Source: Gambelia wislizenii (lineage: Eukaryota; Chordata; Lepidosauria; Squamata; Crotaphytidae). Taken from it: DNA of 64,000 nt. Below the pieces are notes generated by a model. The model did no database searches. It was not told where the DNA came from and saw only the letters and a list, made by a program, of their open reading frames with translations. A program made the translations under genes and the position numbers. Below are positions 1 to 11,269 of this stretch, piece after piece. Every line of letters starts with the position of its first letter. Position 1 is the first letter of the stretch. The DNA lies in NCBI GenBank assembly GCA_030847615.1, contig JAUMIR010000003.1, forward strand, positions 286,062,265-286,126,264. Direction: 5' to 3'.

Positions 1-734
1 GTTTGTGGAGGAGACATTAAGCTAGATAGTACAATAATTTATCTTTATGAAGGAAACAATAATAACAACATGCACACACATATTTAGGCTTCAAGCATTC
101 ATGCAAGGCTAGTGAATAAAGTAGGAAATATTGGGATAGAGGTATAGAGAATGGAGTTTGTTTTGGGGTGATACTGTACTGATCTGAGGAGATGAGGTCA
201 CAGAAGAAACCAGCAGAGTGGGGGGTCCCAATCAGGAACGACTACACATACAGACATAGTGTCCACAGGAAAGAGATGTGTGCACACTTGAGTGGAATTT
301 TGGAAGGGTTTTTATAGTCAATAACTGCCTTCCAGGGATGGGATGTAGACAATGCTTCTCGGAGTTGCCCAGGGTGAGACAATAGACACTCTGGATATGT
401 TAATTGTTTTTAATGTGCGGACAGTTTGCAGTTGAATAGAGGAAGCAACCTTCTTTGTTTGGGGAAGAGTAGAGGTATGAGGTTTGTTTACAGATTTGAG
501 TATCCCAGCTTTGGCTGATAGAATTAGCCAGGTGTTTGGATACGTAGTTGCCTTGAAAATTAACATTTCTTTGGAATTTGGGCGGCCCCTCCTTAAGTGC
601 ATACCTGATTGAGTCTAAATGCTAGTCTTTTGGGTTTCATGGAGCTTTAATGGCCACACAATATGGAAGGCCACATTTGATCTAATTATTAAATATTGCC
701 AATTTATTATTACAGATATGGGGCAGGGGGTGTC
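1..734. other. GRIK1 intron, no recognised element
   Basis: AT-rich to mixed sequence without a convincing exon, RNA gene or repeat that I can name. Short open frames here lack splice sites and family features. Confidence 0.5.
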
Positions 735-893
735 AGGGTAGGTAACACTGCATTGGAGGACCTAGCAATTTCGAGAGAGGACACCTCTCTAGGGATTTTC
801 CAGTATGACTCTTTGGTATGTGTCCCTATTTTTTTTCAGCCATAGATAATTGAAACTTCAGATATTGGTTCCGTGGATACGGGGTGGGGGGAA
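735..893 (-). mobile_element. Tigger/pogo-like DNA transposon remnant
   Basis: The reverse complement matches the first half of the element at 45341-45604: the sections around GGTATGTGTCCCTATTTTTT, GAGGACACCTCTCTAG and the terminal GATACGGGG share order and spacing. It ends near 893 at the degraded terminal repeat. Non-coding, old and diverged. Confidence 0.6.
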
Positions 894-1629
894 CAACCTA
901 TACACATATGTGTAGGTGGTCCATCAGCAAGTTAGGATATAGTCCTTTACTAATGTTCTTTGTAGCAGTATAGATGATTTACTGCATTTGTAAATACAAT
1001 ACTAAAGGTATACAAGTATTTTTTTATTTTATTTTAATGGAGGGTGTGGGGAAATGAAAAGTATAGATGCAAGTATAACTCAACAAGTGCTGTGTGGGTA
1101 CCTTCTGATGCCTAAGTGACAAATGGCCTGTCAACTGAAAATTGATAATTCTCTAGTAGAACCAGCAGGGAATGGCTATTTGGTAAGAGCTTGTAAGCTA
1201 ACTACTGTTTATGCTTTTGAAGAACCTATTTTGCATGTCTTAAATCACTGCAGACCCCTTAGAAATTTTTCCCTACCTCATTTAACACCAAAGAAGTACT
1301 GCAAATGCAAAAGAAAAGCTATAGGTGTAGTGTGATTATGATTGCAGGGCATATGATGAGATTCATTTCAATGGACTGAGTCCTAAATTCTAGATTAAAC
1401 AAAAAGAAAAGAGATTAATCATAGCCCTGTCAATTCTGTGTGCAAAACCCTGTTAGATGATGGCTCTCCGCAATTAGTTTAATGAAGAAAATTGAAAGAA
1501 TAGCTAGAAGAAGAACCTGCAATTTTACAAGTGTAAAGCAAATGCTCTGCTACAATGTATCACGAGTCCTTTGTGTTTTATAAAATGTTGGATGAAGGTG
1601 AAGCTAAATAAAGGTGAAAAAAAAGTCAC
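894..1629. other. GRIK1 intron, nothing recognised
   Basis: No exon or named repeat seen. A 70-codon open frame at 1123-1335 has no recognisable family feature and is probably chance. Confidence 0.45.
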
Positions 1630-1815
1630 CCTACAAAAGCCATAAAAGGGAGGAAGGGAAGGAGAAGGGCAGGGCCTTTAGGATTAACTGGGTTTTATTT
1701 TGACATGAGCTTTTGTGGATATAAACCCACTTCTTCAGATGCAGTACAGAGTGATGATAAATGCTCGGGTATAAAGCATATTTACACAGTGGATCCAGAA
1801 AGATGCCAATCATGT
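1630..1815 (-). repeat. Hammerhead-motif repeat (Penelope-like terminal-repeat class)
   Basis: On the minus strand, 1702-1744 reads CTGAAGA, a stem GTGGG...TCCAC with a TTTATA loop, AAAA, then GCTCATGTC. This is the layout of a hammerhead ribozyme (CTGANGA, stem II, GAAA), with one change in each conserved box. The segment also contains the ACCCAGTTAATCCTAAAGG phrase typical of this amniote repeat class. Assignment to Penelope-like elements follows from published hammerheads in their terminal repeats. Confidence 0.6.
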
Positions 1816-1856
1816 CCCTTGCCCTAAATTTTCAAAGAGCTGAGTAATGGGATACA

Positions 1857-1953
1857 GGTCTTTCAGATTTCTACAGTGGCCAGTTAGTGTTGATGTGTGA
1901 AAGCACCTTTCACATATCAACGCTAACTGGCCATTGTAGAAATCTGAAAGACC
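1857..1953. repeat. Near-perfect 46-bp inverted repeat (hairpin)
   Basis: Arms AGGTCTTTCAGATTTCTACA (1858 onward) and its complement before 1953 run through GTGGCCAGTTAGTGTTGATGTG to a short loop near 1906-1909. Only a few mismatches are seen. It lies between the hammerhead-type repeat and the CR1 3' end. Confidence 0.85.
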
Positions 1954-1956
1954 TAG

Positions 1957-3045
1957 AATCATAGAATTGTAGAGTTGGAAGAAAACACAAGGGCCATCCA
2001 GTCCAACCCCCTGCCACCAAGGACTCATGATCAAAGTATTCCTGACAGATAGCCATCCAGCCTCTGTTTAAAGACCTCCAAGGAAGGAGACCCGGCCATG
2101 CTCTGAGGGAGTGTGTTCCACTGCCGAACAACTCTTACTGTCAGTAAGTTCCTCCTAATGTTGAGGTGGAATCTCTGTTCCTGGAGCTTGCATCCATTGC
2201 TCCGTGTTCTAGTCTCCAGAGCCACAGAAAACAAGCTTGCTCCATCCTCAATGTGAAACCCCTTCAAATACTTAAACAGGGTGATCATATCACCCATTAA
2301 CCATCTTTTTTCCAGTGTAAACATACCCAGCTCCCTAAGTCTTTCCTCATAAGTCATGGTTTCCAGGCCTTTCACCATTTTAGTCGCCCTCCTTTGGACA
2401 CGCTCCAATTTCTCAATATCCTTTTTGAATTGTGGTGCCCAGAACTGGAGACAGTATTCTAGGTGAGGCCTAACCAAGGTAGAATAGAGTGGCACGATTA
2501 CTTCCCTTGATCTAGATACTATACTTCTATTGGTGCAGCCCAAAATCGTATTGGCCTTTTTAGCTGCCACATCACACTGTTGACTCATGTTCAACTTGTG
2601 GTCTACTAGGTCTCCTAGATCTCTTTCGCACGTAGTCTCGTTCAGCCAGGTCTCCCCCATCCTGTATCTATGCATTTCGTTTTTCCACCCTAAGTGCAGT
2701 ACCTTACATTTCTCCATATTGGATTTCATTTTGTTTGCTTTGGACCAGCTCTCCAGTCTATCCAGGTCATTTTGAATTTTGATCCTGTCCTCTAGGGTAT
2801 TAGCTACTCCTCCTAATTTGGTGTCATCTGCAAATTTGATAAGTATGCCCCTAATTCTGTCATCCAAGTCATTGATAAAGTTGTTGAATAGCACTGGGCC
2901 CAGGGCAGAACCCTGTGGCACCCCACTGGTCACCTCTTTCCAAGACGAAGAGGAGCCACTGCTGAGCACCCTTTGGGTTCGGCCAGTCAACCAATTACAA
3001 ATCCATTGAACAGTTAACTTGTCTAGCCCACATTTTACAAGCTAC
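1957..3045 (-). mobile_element. CR1 LINE, 5'-truncated copy
   Basis: Begins (minus-strand 3' end) with the AATCATAGAATTG complement of the CR1 TTCTATGATT tail and runs to about 3045, where sequence for TVQWI...TGRTQRV of the reverse transcriptase stops. CR1 is the dominant LINE of reptiles and birds. The 5' truncation is typical. Confidence 0.92.
2031..2990 (-). pseudogene. CR1 reverse transcriptase C-terminal part, 319-codon open frame
   Basis: An uninterrupted frame for the second half of the CR1 polyprotein. It has VTSGVPQGS near residue 21, the catalytic FADDTKLGG near residue 53, then the CR1 thumb text [48 protein letters not shown] and the C-terminal WNTLPQSMAGSPSLEVFKQRL. The endonuclease and the first RT motifs are missing because the copy is 5' truncated, so it cannot transpose by itself. 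The open frame suggests recent insertion. It is antisense to GRIK1. Confidence 0.9.
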
Positions 3046-3052
3046 CATATGC

Positions 3053-3590
3053 AGCCCTTTGAAAATTTAGGACAAGGGTCAAGGCAGCTTACAATTTTTT
3101 TAAAAAAATACTGCTTAAATCATACCAAAAAACCAAGCAAAGCAAATATGATTAAAGCATAAAATGGATTGAAAACACAGTTAAAAACCATCAATAAAAA
3201 AGGGGGAGGATACCCAGCACCCACTAGTTTAAACATTTTGGCAGCTGGTGGTTTCCATGACAGTCTGGCAGTGAATGCGCTGTGGGCGTTAGTCCAAACT
3301 GTAAAGAAGCTATTCAAGGTGCCGAGCCCTATCTCCCACATAGGTTCAGAACCTCGGATGGTTCCCTGAAAGCTCAGACTAAAACACGTAGTGGATACAC
3401 CACCCCACTGACACAGAAGCCACCAACTGCCAGTGGTTAAAAGCTCCTCCCAAAGCTTACTGGCCAAAGACATACCTGAAAAACAAAAAAATCTTGCAAG
3501 CCAGTAAAAGGAAAACAAAGATTGGGCTACCCTAGCCTCCCTTGATGGGGAATAGGAGAGCCAAGGAGCAGCCACCTGGAAAGCTCTTTG
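3053..3590. repeat. Unclassified dispersed repeat
   Basis: Sequence with CAAGGCAGCTTACAA and AGCTGGTGGTTTCCAT phrases that resemble pieces near 62524-62720 on the opposite strand. I think it is a non-coding interspersed repeat; the family was not identified. A 151-codon minus-strand frame at 3120-3575 has no domain I know. Confidence 0.35.
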
Positions 3591-5062
3591 TCGTAGAGGT
3601 GACAGATTAATCTCTTTCCCACTCTTCCCATTCCTTTATCTTGCATGTGTTGCTCATAGCAAAGGTCTACTGATGCAAGCATAACATAATAAAGATTGGC
3701 ACTTTTATGGTCACAATTCAGGAAAGTATCATAGGTGCACCAAAAAAGTTACACAAGCCCAGTAAAATTGTTGATATTTTAAGAATAAAGTTGGGATAGG
3801 GAATGGTAGATTTCTATTCCATATTGTTGTTGTTGCATTTTTTTAAAGCACACAGCAGGTTTCAAATGTAGCTGGCCATCTGGCATGATCGAGGGGGGAG
3901 GGGATGGATGGTGCTGAAAAAGTTCATTTCCAGATTCCTGCTGGGTATACAGGTCTGTAGAACTATAACATGTGTTGAAAATAGAGCTATTTGAAGATTG
4001 CATTTGAATTTAGAGAGGTAAATTGTATTGATTTGTGAAACTAGGGACACTCCCCCCCCCCCACGATACAGGTATAAAAACCTCTTCCATTCTGTGGATA
4101 GAATGAGATTTGGATGCAACTTCAACTTGAACAGCAGAGATGAGAGACTGGAAAGACCACCCATTAATATTCGATCAAGAGTATAGTTTTGAAAAGATCG
4201 ATATAAGATTATTGGTTATTTTATTAATCATAATAGAATTGAAGTGGAAGAATTCTAATGATCTAATGGGTTGCCTGTTGACTAGCAGGGTTTCTTTTTG
4301 TAAAAGAATTGTGTTAATATCTATCCAAGGTGGAATCATTGTTCATTTTAGTAATTCAGAGTCAGTACAAAGGCTTGAGGTAAAACTAAGGGCGCATCTA
4401 CACAACAGCAACAATAAAAAAATCCAGCAATAATCTGGGCAGATTTAGTTTAGTTTAGATGAGCCCCTGCTGGGATTTGCCATATTCAGAAGGAGGGGGG
4501 CTGAAAACTCCACACAGACTGCGATAACAGCTTTTGCTGTTTCGCGTGATCCTGTCATTTTTTTAAAAGGGGGGTAGAATGGGGGGAGATTTACCAGATG
4601 CTACTCGCTCGCAGCCACCATTTCTTTTCTGGCATGTAAACTGCAAACTGCAAATTGTTCCCTTCCAGCAAGCTTGCGAATTAGCCGTGGGCACAAATGG
4701 GCACTGTAGTGATAGGGAGGTAAGGAGATATTTTTCGCGACAAATTCTCCCGCCTAGCTGTGCCCTAGGAAAAGTGACAGCTTGAAACTCCTTGCAGCTC
4801 TGTGAAGCATTGTTTGGAGTCTGAATTTTGTTGAAGAGTCTACCATGAGGCTACTCTCCATACATATACTCTTCTATAACATTATTATATATCTACCGAT
4901 AAAACTGCTGAGAAAGAAAAGTATAAACCCAATAAAAGAAGAGTGTTTTATTCAGAGTGTTTTCAAAAGTAATTACAGTATAGCAAGAAAGGGAGATTAT
5001 GAAGCAATTATTTTCGATGGGATTGCAAAAGTCAAGGCTAAGCATTAAACTAAAGTTAATCA
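3591..5062. other. GRIK1 intron, mostly unassigned
   Basis: Includes GGGCGCATCTACACA at about 4390, similar to the ends of the small palindromic elements at 34316-34546, so 4390-4800 may be an old hAT-type piece. Otherwise nothing recognised. Confidence 0.35.
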
Positions 5063-5085
5063 TCTCTCTCTCTCTCTCTCTCTCT
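5063..5085 (+). repeat. (TC)n microsatellite acting as polypyrimidine tract
   Basis: Eleven TC dinucleotides plus one base, ending four bases before the AG of the GRIK1 acceptor at 5088-5089. It forms the whole polypyrimidine tract, so its length may vary between individuals. Tracts of CU repeats also bind polypyrimidine-tract proteins, which is inference here. Confidence 0.9.
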
Positions 5086-5089
5086 GTAG

Positions 5090-5197
5090 GCTCGTTGGGA
5101 TGGTTTGACAGGAAGAATTACTTTCAACAAAACAGATGGCTTAAGAAAGGATTTTGATTTGGACATCATTAGCCTCAAGGAGGAAGGAACAGAAAAG
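5090..5197 (+). CDS. GRIK1: GRIK1 exon: end of amino-terminal domain (36 codons)
   Basis: First GRIK1 exon in the window. It is 108 bases, phase 0 at both ends, between a TGTAG acceptor and a GTAACC donor. The reading starts ARWDGLTGRI and ends EEGTEK, the last part of the extracellular amino-terminal (LIVBP-like) domain of kainate receptor GluK1. An N-glycosylation sequon NKT is at residues 13-15 of the exon. The DLDIISLKEEGTEK ending fits GluK1; GluK2 has DVISLKEEGLEK. It is probably the counterpart of human exon 8, because the next exon is the known 15-residue cassette. The polypyrimidine tract of its acceptor is a pure TC repeat (separate entry). The upstream exon, which should end in LIKE, was not found in 1-5089 and must lie outside the window. 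Confidence 0.96.
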
Positions 5198-7839
5198 GTA
5201 ACCAGTTTGATACCACTGTGTTCATGCTGTGAGCCAGAAGGTACAGTCAGCAAGACTGTAGATATTTGAAGGAGGATTTTAGAAGGTGCAGTGAATTAAT
5301 GCATCTAGAACCTATCCTCTTTATGCCTATAGAAATGAACGTGTGCTGTGGAAAAACACTTCCCTGTTTTTGCATATCTTCCTTTAGTTTCAGTGGGATT
5401 TGTTCAGTTAAAGTCCTAGTGGTTTGTACCAATTAACAGCATTATTTTGTAGTTTACCCGCTTGTATTTGTTTATAATTTGCTGACATCCTGTTAGGTAG
5501 TTATGATGATGTAAGTTAGACTTAGGACTTTACGACTGCTTTTATTCACATTTGCGGTCATGCCCACATCATGCACGCAAATGATACTGCAACCCACCTT
5601 AAAAGGTAGCCAGGTATGTTAAGCTATGGTTTTCTGTGGTTCTGGAAAGCAGGATACTGCAGGATGATGTGACCAGCTCCCTCCCACCAGTGAGCGATGG
5701 TGCAAGGAGCAGGAGAGTCCCGTGTGGGGTCCTATTCCAACTCTTCATTACACTGCTGGTGGAAGGCGGGTGGTCCCATCATTCTGCAGTACTGCATTGG
5801 CCAGCACCACAGAATGCCATCACTCTGAACAGCTGACTGGCTTTTAAGGGGGGGGGTGGTTCAGGGGTCAGATGAAGCACAGCTGCAATATTGTAGCTAA
5901 TCCTCTGATGCAGGGTCTTGGGCAACATTTTAAAAATTGGTAGTTCATTTTTTCCATTTTTTTTTAACTTCATCTAGCTCATAATAAGCTCTAGGTACAA
6001 TAGGTACATTGTAATTAGGAACCATATGTTTGGGCAAGCAAATCTGGAGGATGGCATACTGAAATGAATGCTGAAAAGTCAGTTCCCCTGCTCAGTCTAA
6101 CAAAGAACTGTAGTGCCTGTAGCTCTGTTAAAAATGCTCCTAACATTCTGATCAGCTATTTTACCCCCTGCTGTGTCCTCCTTGCCAAATAGCTAATTAG
6201 AACAATTAATTAAGGCTTATTTTCTAGGGCTAAACATGTCCTAGCTAATGCACATGCACACTGGTGGATGAGGGTCATTATTTGTACTATAATTCACACC
6301 TGACATTCTTTAATCATTTGATATCTGAAATAGTGCTCACTCCAGATGGTATGGGGAGATTCACACACACAGCTTGGTCCATGAGCAGTAGTTGCTTTTC
6401 TCTACAGTATTAATCTTTTCTGCTCATAGCTGTTTTTCATGCACAAGTTCACAGGAATCCTTCTGCACACAGAAAAAGAAAGCCAGAGCTGCTGATATGA
6501 CATCTACATGCTAAGCCTTTTGTGGGATTCCACTGTGTATGGATAGTGTGCAGATAGGGCAGCATGCAAAAGGAGCAGGGAACTTGTGCTGCATTTCAAA
6601 GTTGCAGGATACATGTATTGGGGAAGGAAAGGAGAGATTCCTGGCAAATATATGTTGGCTACTAAGGTCAGAAACAATTAGTGGACTCCTGAATAGGGGG
6701 GGGGCAGATTTATAGTCTATGAGAAAGCTAACATAATCCAAGACAGGCTATTCATTTCTGATACCTCAGTTAATGTGGCAGAAGCCCACATGCACTCAGA
6801 TGAAAGTCGGTCCTTTCTAGCTATAGAAACAAATACTAGGCACAACTTCTCTGTATATCTGGATTCATAGGTGGGATTACTCACTTGTGTGTGTTAACAT
6901 GTAGGCTTCTTTGCAGCAGAATTGCATTATGTTAATTAACAAGATATTGATATTGATCATCCCATTGCAAATGGCCCAAGTTTGCATATCTGCATTGCAA
7001 CAATGTTGCATTTGGAGCACTTAATTACTCAGTTATAGCAAAAGCAAGCAAACATACAAACCCAATAATGATATGATGGGTTTACAGTATTTTGCAAGAA
7101 TAACCTTGTTATGTATCCATTAATCAAAGAGCTAGCCCATTACAGATAACACTGGTACATGTAGTCTGTTACTTCTAAGCTCTACCTCTGATTACGTTGG
7201 CAAGAGGAAGAATTTACCATTCAAATTAGCTGAATATCTCCCATCTTTTATGGTAACTTGTAACCCACGAGTAGGAATCATATCATCTGTGGGCTGCATG
7301 CAGACCTTTGGCAGGTCCTATGTGGGTGGCTCTTAGGGACTCCCAGGTTTTCCTGACCCTGCACCTCCCATTTCACCCCATTATTTTCAGCCCAAAAATG
7401 CATTCATTTGGGCCAGGTTAGGCAATTCCAAGCCTCCCTGAAACAGTCTTTTCCCTCCCAGCTGAAAGTGATAAAAGATCACTTCTGATCCACCAAAACT
7501 GTGCTTGCAATGGTGGTATGCAGCACTTCAGAGCATGCCCACTCCTGGACATGATCTTTCCTTGTGAGGACTCAGGGCAGAGGAATCCCCATAAGTCAGG
7601 GGTGGGAAAACTGCAGTTCCAATGCTATTTTTGTGGTCTCCAAAGAACTTCTCAGACACATATTTGTTGGATTTTAATTTTAAAAAATTGTTCAAAATTC
7701 ATTCCCCCCTTGCCATGTCTCCTCTCCCTTGGCTGTTTTAGACTGGTGGGGGGGCTTTTTGGCAAAACTAGACAAACTTTTTGTTTGTTTCCTTCTTTGA
7801 AAAGAAAAGACTCCCTGTAGAAGGCATAGAGGGAACTGA

Positions 7840-7842
<3 letters not shown>

Positions 7843-7869
<27 letters not shown>
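7843..7869. repeat. (AT)n microsatellite
   Basis: About 13 AT units following GAGC. Likely length-variable. Confidence 0.95.
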
Positions 7870-7874
<5 letters not shown>

Positions 7875-8164
7875 AATTAACTGGAGATGGGTGTATGTGT
7901 CCCTTGGGGTAGTAGTCCACCTCTGACATAAGAGGTAACTACCCCACATCATTGTTTGCACATGGATACACAAGCACATATCTCCAGAGCTTGCATGAAA
8001 ATGTGAATGAACGGGGTGGGGGGTGAGATTGGTAATATGGAAGGGCACACACAAAGCTCCCATTCCCTCAGTTGTACAGGTAGACTCTTGGACCTCAAGT
8101 CTGTGTGACCACAGTATCATCATCATCATCTCTATCATCCCTTTTTCCCAGTTCAAGATTCAGT

Positions 8165-8600
8165 TCGGGGTTTTTAACATATAGTTAAAAATTCAGAAAA
8201 ATCCAAAAGTTAAAAAGAGGTTAAAGAATAAAAAAAATTATAACCATATTAAAACATATACCATTAAAGATGCACACACATGTGTGCGCGTGCACACACA
8301 CACACACACACACACTAGCACAACAATGGGCCTTATACAATCACTCATTAATACAGAAAAGTATTTACTTGTCTGTGAAAAGAAAGTTGGGAGAATACCA
8401 GTCTAACTTCTCTAGGAAGGGAGTTTCAGAGCCTGGGGGAAGCCACTGAGAAGGCCCTCTCCTGTGTTCCTACCAGCTGGGCTTATGAGAGTGGTGGGGC
8501 AGAGTGAAGGGCCTCTTCATGAGATCTCAAAGCACAGGCAGATTCATAAGGGAGAATATGGTCCTTCATAGTACAGAAAGAAGGGGAGAAATAAAAGGAC
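8165..8600. repeat. Dispersed amniote repeat with internal (CA)n
   Basis: Phrases GAGTTTCAGAGCCTGGGGGA, AGCCACTGAGAAGGCCCTCT and AGGGCCTCTTCATGAGATCT belong to a repeat common in reptile genomes. It starts with an A-rich stretch and a (CA)n run at 8291-8315. Class not determined. Confidence 0.5.
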
Positions 8601-9412
8601 TCTGTTGAGCTCTTTAGTATCCCTTCGTGAATAATCACTGCCCTTGTAAGGAAAGCTCATGAAATCTATATTCTGTTCATGCCACTTTCAGTAAGCTCTT
8701 GATTTAGACATCACATCCAAGCAAAAAGGTCAGGCACAGTCATACTTTACCCAGACCAGCTTGAACATCTTATAAACAACAGAGCTGCTTTCCAGATCCT
8801 CTATTATATAAACTGAAACATAATTAATGCGGCTGGTTTAGGATTGTTCCTTGTCTCATTCCTATCCACCCCACCCCACCTGAAGAGCAATAGAAAAATA
8901 TTCTTATAGAAACTTATTTAATCTTTTCAGTAGACACTCCAAAGCTACTGAAACGTATGAAATGTTATTTGCAGTCAAGACATTTTGTTACAGTGCAGGC
9001 CAGATAAAGGCTCCACAACCTTCTTGTTGTATTGTGGAATGTAGCCTATTTCTCCTCTTCAGACATGATGCAACAACATGTACTGTTCATAATCAAAATG
9101 TGCATTATAGTTTTCTGAAAGAGGCCTGTACTGAAAAGATCTGAGGTGTTATGAATTTGTTCTAATCTAAGAAAATCTCTGATTTCAATACATAAATAGT
9201 CAGTACTATCAATAATTAAACACAATAATGTTTAATACTTGTGCTACCAATTATTAAACACAATCCTGCAAAAACTGGTTCAGTAAATCTTTATGCTGTT
9301 GAAGGGTTAAAATGAAAATAATAAGACTGTACTGCACAGCATGTTTTTCATATGCTTTTCATATTTAATGGAGACCTTTTTTGTGTTCTTTTGTGTTCCT
9401 TTCTAAATTAAG

Positions 9413-9457
9413 GCTGCTGGTGAAGTTTCTAATCATTTATATAAAGTATGGAAGAAG
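9413..9457 (+). CDS. GRIK1: GRIK1 alternative cassette exon (15-residue insert of the GluK1-1 form)
   Basis: A 45-base exon, phase 0 on both sides, so inclusion or skipping keeps the frame. It translates to AAGEVSNHLYKVWKK. In mammalian GluK1 the 15-residue insert that distinguishes the GluR5-1 from the GluR5-2 isoforms is almost identical, with Lys in place of Asn at position 7. The acceptor ends AATTAAG after a T-rich stretch. The donor is GTTTGT, which departs from GTAAGT and is weaker than the other GRIK1 donors here, as expected for a cassette exon. The insert sits between the amino-terminal domain and the S1 linker. No ORF of reportable length covers it; it was recognised by its peptide. 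Inclusion in transcripts is inferred from the family, not visible in DNA. Confidence 0.93.
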
Positions 9458-11269
9458 GTTTGTATGTAGATAGATGATATAAGAAACTGCTGGGTTGAGT
9501 CTCCAAAAACTCTTCCTTGGGGTTTTGATAAATTATCTCAAATTGCAGTTTAGAGACAATTAAAGTCTTTCTTAGAATGTGCTTTGCTGTATAGAATAGA
9601 TTTTTGATGAGCCACTGTATTATTTATCCCTGTGGGTGCATTTCTAGCCTACTGAACTCATTGGCAGTTTTGCTACAAAAGAGACTATCGGGTCAGTTTT
9701 GTACGAAACAGATTCCAGTTTAGAGTGCAATACAGCTATCAACTAAATGCATTAGATCCTACACTGCAAGATGACATGTCCACTATTTTCTGCATGATAG
9801 GCTTTCCCATTACAGTATTATCATACCATGCAAAACTTTCCAATGGTATTAATTTAAACAATGTCCTTTCTTGCAAATAAAGAAACATTGCTGAGAGTCT
9901 AGTTAATATGCTGTGACTTGTACCCAGTAGTGGTTTGTATTCATGGAATGTGTTGCACTCGTGCAAGGCAGGGCACACATTCTTGGCTGATCTCTCCAAT
10001 CTACCACATCCCTCTGTGCCATACATTGCACAGTTATGAAGGTTCCTCCACAAGAAGCTCTGCAGGGGTCAGAATTATTTCAGTGGACTGGAGGCATCAG
10101 CAGATGTCAGTTATCTTTTTTTGCAAATGGTGCAGATCCACCATTCAATACAACCCTATGTATGGTTACTTCATAGGCTTTTCTCAATAAATCACCAATA
10201 TATTTCCCAAAGTCCATATATTTAAACACTGTAGCAGCATATAAACAAACTATGTTCCCAGTGCTCAGCAGTTTAAGAATTCCTTTGCAATATAAAGATC
10301 TTTCTTTATAGGACAGAACATTAAGATGACAGGAGTCTGAAGTGCTGACTGTCTGTAATCTGTATCGATTGCCATGAGGTACAAAATTTGGGTCATGTTT
10401 TATAACCGAATTTTCTAATTGTGAAAGCCCATTATAATACTTACTTCTTTTTCTGTACAGTTTAGATATTGTACTCTGGTCTTAAATATCCAATACAGAT
10501 ATACACTCCTAGCATTCTGAGGACTTTTTCTCCCCCAAGAAGAGCTGAGCTTGGGAAAGTTACCTTTTGAACTACAGTTACCAGAATTCCTCAGCCATGC
10601 TGGCTCTGTCTCGGACATTCTGGAAGTTATATTATAACCTATCCCTGTGGTATTCTTCTTTATAGACAGTTTAAACCATGTTAAATTAATTTCATCCACA
10701 TTCTGGTGAAATTAGAAAATACCATGGAGAACTAGTTGTTCTAGTTTGAAGTTGTCACTAAACTGCAATAAAACTCATCAATTCACCTAGTGATGTGGTA
10801 CCTTGCCTTTCTGATCTTTCTCATCAGTGTGAAGTTGACCTATGCTGCCATTTTCCAATACTAGTGTATTATACATTTTATTCTGTATATTTTGTGGCTG
10901 TGTTGTACCATGTTTTGTATAAATGTTTTCTAGTTTCTCATTGCCCCTCCCCCAAAAAATCAATCACATATTAAGTGTCTTTGCAGTGCAATCTGGTATG
11001 TATTTATGCAGACTAAAGTTCTGTTGAGTTCCTAGACAACTTGGTACAGGTATAGGACTGAAATGCAGGAAACATGCAATTTTTATGTTTATGTTCTAAG
11101 AGTCAGTTCCTGCTCTCTTCAGTCTCAGCATCTCAGATGACAAGGCTGAAAAACTATACTTGAGTGTTGTTGCTAGGAAGGCAGATAGGGCCAGGCAAAA
11201 TGGACCACTGGTCTCTGACAGTATGTGACAGTGTCAAAGACATATAATTTTACTGTATAGAAAAACATG
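9458..11269. other. GRIK1 intron, first part after the cassette exon
   Basis: Mostly unassigned. A palindromic hAT-type fragment (TACAGTTACCAGAATTCCTC) is near 10560-10620. I looked downstream of the cassette donor for RBFOX motifs (TGCATG) and saw none in the first 100 bases. Confidence 0.4.

Larger units (their letters stand above)
5198..9412. other. GRIK1 intron before the cassette exon
   Basis: 4.2 kb. Contains (AT)n at 7843-7869, (CA)n at 8291-8315, a CAGGGGTGGGAAAACTGC hAT-like end near 7599, and a dispersed repeat at about 8165-8600. The rest shows no exon or RNA gene. Confidence 0.5.

Noticed and set aside
3120..3575. 151-codon minus-strand frame
   Set aside because: No recognisable domain, lies in a dispersed repeat and has low-complexity hydrophobic text.
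4140..5048. Several 65-97 codon frames before the first exon, considered as upstream GRIK1 exons
   Set aside because: None matches the amino-terminal domain or has the required phase-0 end in LIKE; splice sites are missing.
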